DNA from: JAEUIA01 sp038330085
GTDB lineage: Bacteria > Planctomycetota > UBA1135 > GCA-002686595
Reading direction: 5' to 3'
NCBI GenBank assembly: GCA_038330085.1
Contig: JBBQNP010000095.1
Coordinates: 1 to 17,056 of the forward strand
DNA length: 17,056 nt
A program made the translations under genes and the position numbers. The notes under the pieces were generated by a model that saw nothing but the letters and a program-made list of their open reading frames with translations, ran no database searches and was not told the DNA's origin. This document shows, piece by piece, positions 1 through 7,091 of this stretch (the stretch's first letter is position 1; the number at the start of each line of letters is the position of its first letter).

Positions 1-96
1 CCGGAGGGTCGAGGGCAAGTGCACGGGCTTCACCACCGTGCGCGGCGGGTTCCTGCCCACGGGGAAGATGAGGAGCTGTCGGCTGGCGGAGTGCAG

Positions 97-115
97 TACG
101 GAGGCTGCCTCCGTA
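97..115. promoter_or_regulatory. perfect 19-bp palindrome ahead of the vWA operon
   Basis: The sequence TACGGAGGCTGCCTCCGTA is a perfect inverted repeat of two 9-base arms around a central T. It ends 27 bases before the proposed TTG start of the first vWA gene. Symmetry of this length suggests a dimeric-repressor operator, or a short RNA hairpin (8-bp stem, CTG loop) that would hide the GGAGG inside it. The trailing bases are TTTCC, too short a T-run for a good terminator. Which role it has cannot be settled from sequence alone. Confidence 0.4.
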
Positions 116-142
116 TTTCCGTCCGCTATCCTGGCGCGCGCA

Positions 143-1981
143 TTGTTCAGCACCCCCCTCGGCTTCCTGGCGCTCCTCGCCGTGCCCGCGATCGTCGCGT
201 TGCACTTGTTCCGCCGGCGATTCCAGCCGCGCGTCGTGAGCGCGCTCTTCTTGTGGGGCGCGCCGGATCCCACGCCGATGTCGGGACGCAAGAGGGAACG
301 GTTGCGCGTGTCGGGCTCGTTGTTGTGCGAGATCGCGGCGGCGCTGTGCGTGGCCTTCTTCCTCGCGGGACCGCGGGGTTGTGCGGGCGAGAGCGCGCGA
401 CACCTGGTGTTCGTGCTCGACGGATCGGCCTCGATGGGAGCGCGCACACCTCAGGGAACGACGCTCGTCGAAGTGGCGCGGAAGGAGATCGAGAAGCGCA
501 TCGACGCCCTGTCGGGAGGATCGCGCGTGACGATCGTCGCCAGCGCCGCGCGGCCAAAAGTGTTGGCGGGGCCGGCGGCGATTCCGCGCGAGGCGCGCGA
601 GAGCCTGGCCGCGTTCGAACCCTCGGCGGTCAGCCACGACCTGTTGGGCGCTGTGGCGCTGGGACTGCAGCTTTCGGGCGGTGGCTCGGTCGTGCTCGTC
701 ACGGATCGCTTCACCCCCGAGTCGTTTCCGCCCGAGGTGGAAATCGTCGCAGTCGGTCAACAGCTCGACAACGTCGCGATCGTGAGGGCGTCGCGCAGCG
801 CGGACGACGATCGCACGCAGGATCACATCAGCATCACGCTGGCGAGCTTCGCGCGCACGCGGCGTGACGTGCACGTCGACGGAGTCCTGCCGCTCGAACG
901 CGATCGAGCGGTGCTGCAGCCGGAGTCGGTGACGCTCGAACCGGGCGAACGGCGCACGCTCGGGTTCGAAGTCCCGCGCGAAACGGGGCCGATCGAAGTG
1001 CGCCTGGACGCCGACGCGCTCGGCATCGACGACCGCGCATTGCTCGCGCCGGAACCGCGTCGCACGGTGTCGTTGCGCACGAACGTGTCGGAGGAGATGG
1101 CGCGCACGCTGGGTTTGTCGGTGAGCGGCGGCTCGCGCATCGGACGCTGGCTCGAGCTCGCGCACGACGTCGTCGAAGCGCACGACGACGCGACGGCGCA
1201 CGTGCTGTTGACCGATCACGAGGGCGGCGGGCCTACGACGTGGACGCTACGGCTGGCGACGTTGGGAAAAGAGCGACGCGACTTCATCGGGCCTTTCCTG
1301 GCGGACAAACGTCATCCGCTGCTCGAGGGCACGACGCTCGAGGGCATCGTGTGGAGCGCTGACCCAACGCTCGTGATCGACGGCGCGCCGATCATCGCGG
1401 CCGGCAACCTGCCGCTCTTGCTCGAGGATCGCGCCGGGACCCAGCGCGCGTACGTGCTCGACATCGATCCGGTGCGGTCGTCGCTGCAGCGCTCGCCGGA
1501 CTGGCCCATTTTGCTGTCGAACCTGATCGAAGAGCGTCGGCGCGAGCTGCCGGGGCCGTCGGCGACAAACCTCGTGATCGGCGACGAGGTCACGTGGCGC
1601 AGTGCGGACGCCGACCCGGCGCCGTTGCAGTTGAAGGGACCCGGGCTCGAACGCGAGCTCGTGTCGCATGCGGCCATCGTGCTCGACGGTTTTGATCGAC
1701 CCGGGTTGTTCACGTTGACGCGCGGCAAAGATCGGCTCGCGAGCTTTGCCGTGCGCTTCCAGGACGCGCGCGAATCCGACCTGCGCGAGCTCTCGTCCGG
1801 CACGCGTGCGGCGAGCGTCGGTGCTTCGAATGCACCTGCCTCCGCGTCTTGGATCGAGATGCTGCTGGTCGGCTCCGCGATTGCCGCGTTGCTCGCCGAC
1901 TGGTTCCTTCTCGAGCGTCCCGCAGCGATGTTCTCCACGTCAGAGAGTGCATCGTCCTCCCTCACGCGCGGGAGCACCTGA
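143..1981 (+). CDS. BatA-type membrane protein with von Willebrand factor A domain
   Basis: An envelope protein of 612 residues if it starts at TTG 143. The N-terminus reads as a standard BatA domain: a first membrane segment (about 1-23), then the RRRF and VSALFLW motifs, then a second membrane segment (about 57-77) ending in AGP. The vWA domain follows, with an intact MIDAS DGSAS (about 93-97). A long extracytoplasmic region leads to a C-terminal membrane helix (about 570-590). In known systems such proteins work with MoxR ATPases; binding partners are inferred. The TTG start was chosen because it places the hydrophobic BatA segment at the N-terminus as in the family, but no clear Shine-Dalgarno precedes it. 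The frame stays open to the left edge of the window, so an upstream start (for example GTG 38) cannot be excluded. It is followed one base later by the second vWA gene. Confidence 0.88.
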   Translation: MFSTPLGFLALLAVPAIVALHLFRRRFQPRVVSALFLWGAPDPTPMSGRKRERLRVSGSLLCEIAAALCVAFFLAGPRGCAGESARHLVFVLDGSASMGARTPQGTTLVEVARKEIEKRIDALSGGSRVTIVASAARPKVLAGPAAIPREARESLAAFEPSAVSHDLLGAVALGLQLSGGGSVVLVTDRFTPESFPPEVEIVAVGQQLDNVAIVRASRSADDDRTQDHISITLASFARTRRDVHVDGVLPLERDRAVLQPESVTLEPGERRTLGFEVPRETGPIEVRLDADALGIDDRALLAPEPRRTVSLRTNVSEEMARTLGLSVSGGSRIGRWLELAHDVVEAHDDATAHVLLTDHEGGGPTTWTLRLATLGKERRDFIGPFLADKRHPLLEGTTLEGIVWSADPTLVIDGAPIIAAGNLPLLLEDRAGTQRAYVLDIDPVRSSLQRSPDWPILLSNLIEERRRELPGPSATNLVIGDEVTWRSADADPAPLQLKGPGLERELVSHAAIVLDGFDRPGLFTLTRGKDRLASFAVRFQDARESDLRELSSGTRAASVGASNAPASASWIEMLLVGSAIAALLADWFLLERPAAMFSTSESASSSLTRGST

Positions 1982-1982
1982 C

Positions 1983-4775
1983 ATGGGCTTCCTGCATCCG
2001 GAGCTCCTGCTCGTGCTCGTCCCCGCTGCGATCGCGTGGTGGTTCCTGCGCGGCCCTGTCCGGGCCACTGCGATCGTGCGCGCGCTCGCCCTCATGCTGC
2101 TCGTCGTTGCGCTCGCCGAGCCTTGGGTGCGCACCGCGCGAACCGGGCGCGATCTCGTGATCGTCGCCGACCGATCGCGGTCGATGCCGATCGGTTCGCG
2201 CGAGTCCATCCTCGAGCTGCTGCGGCTCGCGCGTGAAGCACGCAGTTCCGGCGACCGCATCGCCATCGTCTCGTTCGGCGAGCACGCGCAGATCGAGCAG
2301 TTGCCCGCCGAAAACCCCGCCTTCACGCAGTTCGAGCGCTCCGTCGGCGCGGACGGATCCGACCTCGACATGGCGCTCGAGACCGCGCTCGACCTCGTGC
2401 CGACCGATCGGCAGGGGTCCATCCTGTTGCTCTCCGACGGCGAATCGAACGGGCGCGATCCGATCGGACAAGCGCGGCGTGCGTTCGCGCGCGGTGTGCA
2501 CGTCGACGTGCGCGCGTTCGAGCGACCGGGCGTGAGCGACCTCTCGATCGAGCGCATCGATCTGCCCGAGAGCGCTTCCGTGCTCGAGCCGTTCCAGTTC
2601 AGCGTGTGGGTGCGCGCGGACCAGCGCGTCGAGAGCGAGTTCGCGCTCGAACGCGGCGGCAAGGTGCTCAGCTCCGGGCGGCGCGTGTTCGAGCCCGGGA
2701 TGAACCGCATCGTGCTGCGCGACGTGATCGAGTCGGCCGGCGTCGCGCAGTACAAGGTCAAGGTCGGGACGGGCGAGGATCGCGTCCCCGAGAACGACAC
2801 GGCAGTCGGTGCGTTGCAGATCAACGGCGCGCGCTCGATCCTCGTGCTGAACGACGACGGCCGCGACGACGTGCTCGTGAAGGTGCTGCGCGCCGCGCGC
2901 ATCGACGTGATGGTTGCAAAACCCGAAACGGCCGCGCTCGATCCGATTTCACTCACCGCTCACCGCGGCATCGTGATCGAAAACGTCTCCGCGGGCCGCT
3001 TTGGTTCGCACTTGCCGGCACTCGCGTCGTTCGTGAACGATGGCGGCGGCGGGCTCCTGATCACCGGCGGCAAGAGCTCGTTCGGCACGGGCGGATGGTT
3101 CAAATCGGCGCTCGACCCCGTGCTGCCCGTCTCGATGGAGATGCGGCAAGAACAGCGCAAGCAGGCGATCGCTCTGTCGATCACGATGGACCGTTCGGGT
3201 TCCATGGCGATGACCGTTCCGGGCGGCATGACGAAGATGGATCTCGCCGACCTGGGTGCGTCCGCCGCGATCGAACTGCTCGCGCCGATCGATTCGATCA
3301 GCGTCATCGCGGTCGATTCGTCCGCGCACGTCATCCAGGCGCAAGGTCCTGCGGACGACATCACGGGGCTCGTGTCCACGGTCAAGAGCATCCGCTCGCA
3401 GGGCGGCGGCATCTTCACGTACACGGCGCTCGTGGCCGCGGCGGAACAGTTGCGCTCCGCGACGCAGTCGACGCGGCACATCATCCTCTTCGCCGATGCG
3501 AACGACGCGGAGGAGCCGGGCGATTACGTCAAGCTGCTCACTGACCTGGTGCCGGCGGGCGTCACGACGTCGGTGATCGCGCTCGGCACCGAAACCGATT
3601 CCGACGCCGAGTTCCTGAAGGACGTGGCCAAGCGCGGTTTGGGCGAAATCTACTTCACCACCGATCCGGGAGAGCTGCCGCGCTTGTTCGCGCAGGACAC
3701 GCTTATGGTCGCGCGCGCGACGTTCGTCGAGGACAAGACGGCGTGCGAAGTCACACCCAACCTGTTCGGGCTCGCCGAGATCACGTCCGATTCGTTCTGC
3801 GATCTCGACGGATACAACCTGACCTACTTGCGGCCGGGCGCGGTCGCGGGCGTCGTCACGCGCGACCAGTACCAAGCACCCGTGCTCGCGTTCCACCAGC
3901 AAGGTCTCGGCCGTTGCGCCGCGTTCGCCGGCCAGATCGGCGGCACTTTCGGGCAGTCGCTTCTCGCCTGGAAGGACTTCGCCGCGTTCTTCGTTTCGCT
4001 GTCGCGCTGGCTCATCGGCCTCGAGGAGCCGGGCGACGTGTTCGCCTCCGTGCATCGCGACGGGATGTCGCAGATCATCTCGGTCGAGGTCGATCCGAAG
4101 GCCGCGACGCACACGGACACGTCGCGTCTCACCGTGCGCGTGCGTGCGCCCGACGGAACCGCGCGCGACGTACCGCTCGAACGCGTGGGCGAGAACCGCT
4201 TCGAAGCGCGCACCGACATCGCACGCGACGGGATCCAGCTCGGCACGCTCGCGTTCCCGGACGGACACACGCTCGAGCTGCCGCCGATTGCGCTGCCCTA
4301 CAGCCCGGAGTTCGAGCGCGGCACGGATCCGAAACGTGGCGAGCGCATCCTGCGCAGCCTGGCGCAAGAGTCCGGCGGCATCGTCAACCCGAGCGCCGGT
4401 GAGCTTTTCCGCGGCGATCGCACCAGTCGGGGATGGCGATCCTTGTCGAGCGTGCTCGTGCTCGCCGCGCTATTGCTCGTGTTGCTGGAGATCGCCGCAC
4501 GCAGGTTGGAGCTGTGGGGAGCGCTGCACGTTCCCGCGGTCGTCACGGAGCGCGTCGCATCCGTGCGTGCACGCTTGCGCCGCGCCAAGAAACCGTCGTC
4601 GATATCTCGCCCCAACGAACGGCCGGCATCCAATCCGATAACGAAGAGTGCGCCGGTCACTTCGAGTTCGACATCAACGGCCCCGCCGATCCAAGAATCG
4701 CCTGCGCCCCAGGCGACGATGGAATCTGCGCTCGAAAAGGCCCGCAAAGCCGCCGGACGCCGACTCGATCGGTGA
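1983..4775 (+). CDS. double-vWA protein with glutamine-amidotransferase-like domain
   Basis: A membrane protein of 930 residues. It begins at ATG 1983, one base after the stop of the previous gene, where an N-terminal two-helix hairpin (about 5-23 and 30-46) immediately precedes the first vWA domain. MIDAS 1 is DRSRS (63-67) with SDGE at 151-154. A class-I glutamine-amidotransferase-like fold follows (about 275-372, GGGGLLITGG near 345-354). A second vWA domain has MIDAS DRSGS (393-397). A beta-rich region, a C-terminal membrane helix (about 822-842) and a low-complexity, Ser/Thr/Pro-rich basic tail complete it. The amidotransferase-like region shows no recognisable nucleophilic Cys in the elbow, so it is probably structural. 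The domain order matches large vWA proteins found next to BatA/MoxR genes, and the substrate is unknown. Co-transcription with the BatA-type gene is strongly suggested by the spacing. Confidence 0.9.
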   Translation: MGFLHPELLLVLVPAAIAWWFLRGPVRATAIVRALALMLLVVALAEPWVRTARTGRDLVIVADRSRSMPIGSRESILELLRLAREARSSGDRIAIVSFGEHAQIEQLPAENPAFTQFERSVGADGSDLDMALETALDLVPTDRQGSILLLSDGESNGRDPIGQARRAFARGVHVDVRAFERPGVSDLSIERIDLPESASVLEPFQFSVWVRADQRVESEFALERGGKVLSSGRRVFEPGMNRIVLRDVIESAGVAQYKVKVGTGEDRVPENDTAVGALQINGARSILVLNDDGRDDVLVKVLRAARIDVMVAKPETAALDPISLTAHRGIVIENVSAGRFGSHLPALASFVNDGGGGLLITGGKSSFGTGGWFKSALDPVLPVSMEMRQEQRKQAIALSITMDRSGSMAMTVPGGMTKMDLADLGASAAIELLAPIDSISVIAVDSSAHVIQAQGPADDITGLVSTVKSIRSQGGGIFTYTALVAAAEQLRSATQSTRHIILFADANDAEEPGDYVKLLTDLVPAGVTTSVIALGTETDSDAEFLKDVAKRGLGEIYFTTDPGELPRLFAQDTLMVARATFVEDKTACEVTPNLFGLAEITSDSFCDLDGYNLTYLRPGAVAGVVTRDQYQAPVLAFHQQGLGRCAAFAGQIGGTFGQSLLAWKDFAAFFVSLSRWLIGLEEPGDVFASVHRDGMSQIISVEVDPKAATHTDTSRLTVRVRAPDGTARDVPLERVGENRFEARTDIARDGIQLGTLAFPDGHTLELPPIALPYSPEFERGTDPKRGERILRSLAQESGGIVNPSAGELFRGDRTSRGWRSLSSVLVLAALLLVLLEIAARRLELWGALHVPAVVTERVASVRARLRRAKKPSSISRPNERPASNPITKSAPVTSSSTSTAPPIQESPAPQATMESALEKARKAAGRRLDR

Positions 4776-4789
4776 CGTCAATCGGCGTC
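4756..4789 (+). terminator. weak hairpin at the end of the vWA operon
   Basis: The arms GACGCCGA (4756-4763) and TCGGCGTC (4782-4789) are perfect 8-base inverted repeats with an 18-base loop, spanning the stop codon of the double-vWA gene. There is no T-run after the stem, so it is not a canonical intrinsic terminator. It may be chance in GC-rich DNA. Confidence 0.2.
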
Positions 4790-5359
4790 TGACCTCCGCC
4801 TCTACGACGCCAAGCACGGTACGCGCTCGCGATCCTCGACCGACTGCCATCCACGTGCGTTCGGGGCAGTTCGCTGCTAGACCTCGCGTCGATTTGAATC
4901 CGGATAACACGTGGCGCCTCATCACGAAACCGAGTGTCGCACTTGATTCGGCGCACTTTCGATTGTCTCCGACCTCCGGGCCGGGACCCTGTCGATGGAG
5001 CCCGACGAATCATCGTCGAGATCAGCGACACCAGAGATGCAATTCCTCCATGGCATCGGGGTCACTCGCACGTAACGTGCAAGGACCGGAACAGGCGCCT
5101 CTTGACACAGCGCGTCTGGCAACAGCCAAGAGGCTCGACCCCGGAAAGGCCGCGTCGCTCTCATCGTATCCGTTGATCCCGGCCTCGAGGCCTACTGGCA
5201 TGCCTATGCGATGCAGTTCCCACCTTCGCAAGTGGCATGGATCATGGTCCAGACTGTAGTCTCAGCGGTGAGATGACGATGGCACCGTTGCCCAGCAACA
5301 TGATGCGGCACCATCGCGCCGGCGATCGTGCCTGAGAATTGGGCACCTGGGGGGACCTA
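4776..5359. other. 584-base stretch without a convincing gene
   Basis: The base composition drops from the very GC-rich level of the operons, and no frame on either strand keeps the G/C third-position pattern of the neighbouring genes. The small open frames here give arginine/serine-rich translations typical of non-coding reading. The only protein-like piece is a plus-strand open segment without a good start codon (5106-5276), whose translation includes DPGLEAYWHAYAMQF. It could be the tail of a decayed gene. No repeat, tRNA or recognisable promoter was found. The last bases carry the ribosome-binding site of the next gene. Confidence 0.6.
5349..5354 (+). promoter_or_regulatory. ribosome binding site that selects ATG 5360
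   Basis: A run of six G residues ends five bases before ATG 5360. It supports that ATG over the in-frame TTG at 5339, which has no Shine-Dalgarno-like sequence. Confidence 0.5.
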
Positions 5360-6148
5360 ATGGACACAGCACTCGGCGAACGACTCATTGCCCTTCGAGC
5401 ACGAATCGTGAGTAGCTTCGATGCGGGTAACTGGGAAGAAGTCGGCCTCTTGACTGGCGCGACCGAACAGATCGACCGTCATCCTCGACTCCTGCGTAGC
5501 CTCGCTTGGAGGGACGAGGACTATGCGGGGAACGTCTTGACGGTGCTCCGTCAAATCGCTGACCGAGATCCACGAACTCTCCCAATAATCGACGCGTATC
5601 TGGACAAAGTATCCCCTGGTGAGTCGACCTACATCTCAGCAAAGCCATCAGAGAGACGCATCACCTTCGCCCCATACGTCTTTCAGGTGCCAGATGCTAA
5701 CGTTGAGCTGGACTTGGTAGCGGTGATGATGCCGTTTGCAATGGAGTTCAAGGCGGTCTACCAAGCGATTCAGCTATCATCTACCGCGTGCAACCTTCGC
5801 TGCCTCCGGGCGGACGACATTTGGGAAGACACGACGATTGTCCAGGACATCTTCAATTTGGTCTTCCGAGCCCAGGTCGTGATCGTCGACTTCACGGGGA
5901 AAAACCCAAATGTGATGTATGAGACCGGAATCGCGCATGCCTTGGGCAAGCACGTCGTTCCGATCGCTCAAAGCCTGGATGACGTCCCGTTCGACATGCG
6001 GCACCACAGAGTTCTGAAATACCTGGCGAACGCAGAGGGTCTAACCAAGCTCACCTCCGACTTGTCAGCCAAATTGCGTCAAGTCAGCGTTGGCACCCCG
6101 GCAGTTTCCCCAGCAGAAGCAAGGGAGGACGATGACATCCCGTTTTAA
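5360..6148 (+). CDS. nucleoside deoxyribosyltransferase/DRHyd-like protein with N-terminal helical domain
   Basis: A predicted soluble protein of 262 residues. The N-terminal part (about 1-85) looks helical and contains RSLAWRDEDY, a pattern I associate with small adaptor-type domains but cannot name. After a linker, residues about 117-230 have the fold signature of the nucleoside 2-deoxyribosyltransferase-like/DRHyd group: a VAVMMPF strand, RADDIWED (150-157), then VDFTGKNPNVMYETG (176-190) followed by AHALGK (192-197), and VPFDMRHHR. Glu188 sits where the family has its catalytic nucleophile, and Asp177 is also kept, so activity is plausible. The substrate is unknown; relatives cleave N-glycosidic bonds of nucleosides or nucleotides, and many are placed in conflict systems by genome context. 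Codon use is clearly less GC-rich than the flanking operons, suggesting acquisition by transfer. It stands alone, with no obvious partner in the same strand block apart from the broken antitoxin-like gene. Confidence 0.75.
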   Translation: MDTALGERLIALRARIVSSFDAGNWEEVGLLTGATEQIDRHPRLLRSLAWRDEDYAGNVLTVLRQIADRDPRTLPIIDAYLDKVSPGESTYISAKPSERRITFAPYVFQVPDANVELDLVAVMMPFAMEFKAVYQAIQLSSTACNLRCLRADDIWEDTTIVQDIFNLVFRAQVVIVDFTGKNPNVMYETGIAHALGKHVVPIAQSLDDVPFDMRHHRVLKYLANAEGLTKLTSDLSAKLRQVSVGTPAVSPAEAREDDDIPF

Positions 6149-6188
6149 ACAGGTGACTTGCGAAGGGGGTAATCTGATTTCTGAATCT

Positions 6189-6226
6189 CGAGCCTGCGGC
6201 CCAACGGCCGGGTCAAGGTAGGCTCG
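6189..6226 (+). other. nested inverted repeat after the DRHyd-like gene
   Basis: An outer pair CGAGCCT (6189-6195) and AGGCTCG (6220-6226) encloses an inner stem CGGCC (6197-6201) and GGCCG (6206-6210) with loop CAAC. It begins 40 bases after the stop of the DRHyd-like gene. It could end that transcript, but no T-run follows. Confidence 0.3.
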
Positions 6227-6230
6227 GCAA

Positions 6231-6265
6231 GCGACGATCGGGGAATGCGCGACGATCGGGGAGTG
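6231..6265 (+). repeat. two-copy direct repeat, 18-base period
   Basis: GCGACGATCGGGGAATG (6231-6247) is repeated as GCGACGATCGGGGAGTG (6249-6265), 16 of 17 bases identical. It is followed by a small inverted repeat CACGG-TG-CCGTG (6268-6279). Both lie just upstream of the antitoxin-like gene, a usual position for autoregulatory operators. The role is inferred. Confidence 0.4.
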
Positions 6266-6300
6266 AGCACGGTGCCGTGACTGAGGAAGAACGATGTCGC

Positions 6301-6308
6301 GAAAGGAG
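6301..6308 (+). promoter_or_regulatory. ribosome binding site for TTG 6316
   Basis: GAAAGGAG ends seven bases before TTG 6316. This strong Shine-Dalgarno supports that the antitoxin-like gene once started at TTG 6316, in frame with the sequence beyond the internal TAA. Confidence 0.55.
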
Positions 6309-6315
6309 ATCCGCC

Positions 6316-7011
6316 TTGGTCGCCAACTTGATCATCATCGGGCCCGGCATCTATGCGGTGCGGGAAGCCGCGAGGCTCACGGGAGTCTCTTCGTAACGCA
6401 TCGCGCGTTCGATCCGGGGTTACGAACACGGCCCCCAAGGTGAACGGCGCTTCTCGCCACGCGTGTGGAACAGCGATCTCCCGGAAATCGACGGCTCGCT
6501 CGCCCTCAGCTTCAAGGACCTCATGGAGGTTCGCTTCGTCGCCGCGTTCCGCAAGGCTGGGCTATCTTGGCCTACCTTGCGCGCGGCGCATGCATCGGCT
6601 TGCCGAATGTTCAACAGCAACCATCCGTTTTCCACGGACAGGTTCCGCACCCACGGAGCCCAGGTCTTCTTGGATCTCAGCGCACGCCATTACGAAGAGG
6701 GCGTGATCGAAATCCGCACTCGACAGCACTACTTCGAAGAGATCATCCGCCCGATGTTCAAGGACATCGAGGTTGCCGGGGACCAACTACTGCGCTGGTG
6801 GCCTCTTGGTCGTGATCGCAACGTGCTGCTGGACCCGGAACGGAGCTTCGGAGTTCCCATCATCAAAGAGGGCTTTGCGACACTGGTCATTGCGTTAGCA
6901 GCCACGGCCAATTCCCAAGTCGAAATCAGCCGCTGGTACGAGATATTGGGAGCATCCGTGCGCGATGCGATCGCATTCGAGAATACACAGCGAACCAAGC
7001 GGGCCGCTTGA
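6316..7011 (+). pseudogene. DUF433-type antitoxin-like gene broken by an in-frame TAA
   Basis: Starting at TTG 6316, the frame reads as an N-terminal winged/MerR-like helix-turn-helix (IYAVREAARLTGVSS), meets TAA at 6394-6396 (codon 27), then continues without any shift as RIARSIRGYEHG and on through the DUF433-like body. Motifs such as DLMEVRFVAAFRKAG and HPFSTDRFRTHG follow to a stop at 7009-7011. The uninterrupted protein would be about 230 residues, the usual size of this longer DUF433 antitoxin-like family. The stop falls inside the DNA-binding region, so only a headless product could be made from a later start such as GTG 6463 (182 residues). The family normally pairs with a PIN-like/DUF5615 toxin; no intact one follows. 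Composition is lower in GC than the operons. An assembly error at one base is the main alternative. Confidence 0.75.
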
Positions 7012-7051
7012 GACTCTCCTCGACAACTTCTTCGCGCCCCGACTCGAGAAC
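7008..7051 (+). pseudogene. possible remnant of a DUF5615-like toxin N-terminus
   Basis: A TTG at 7008-7010 overlaps the antitoxin-like stop (TTGA), the usual linkage for the partner gene. In a different frame (from 7016) the sequence reads LLDNFFAPRLEN, resembling the LDNNLSPRLARAL-type start of PIN-like DUF5615 toxins. A frameshift would be needed to join the two, and similarity ends within about 12 residues. The resemblance is short and could be chance. Confidence 0.2.
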
Positions 7052-7091
7052 AGGAGGAGGCCGATGGTCTCCGGCAATTCCTGCAGCCTTT

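Noticed and set aside
2949..4367. Minus-strand open frame of 472 codons opposite the double-vWA gene
   Set aside because: Arg/Glu/His-rich translation typical of antisense reading in GC-rich DNA; the plus-strand gene has clear domains.
6145..6438. Minus-strand 97-codon open frame between the DRHyd-like and antitoxin-like genes
   Set aside because: Overlaps the antitoxin HTH and the repeat region, has no recognisable motif and no supporting codon pattern.
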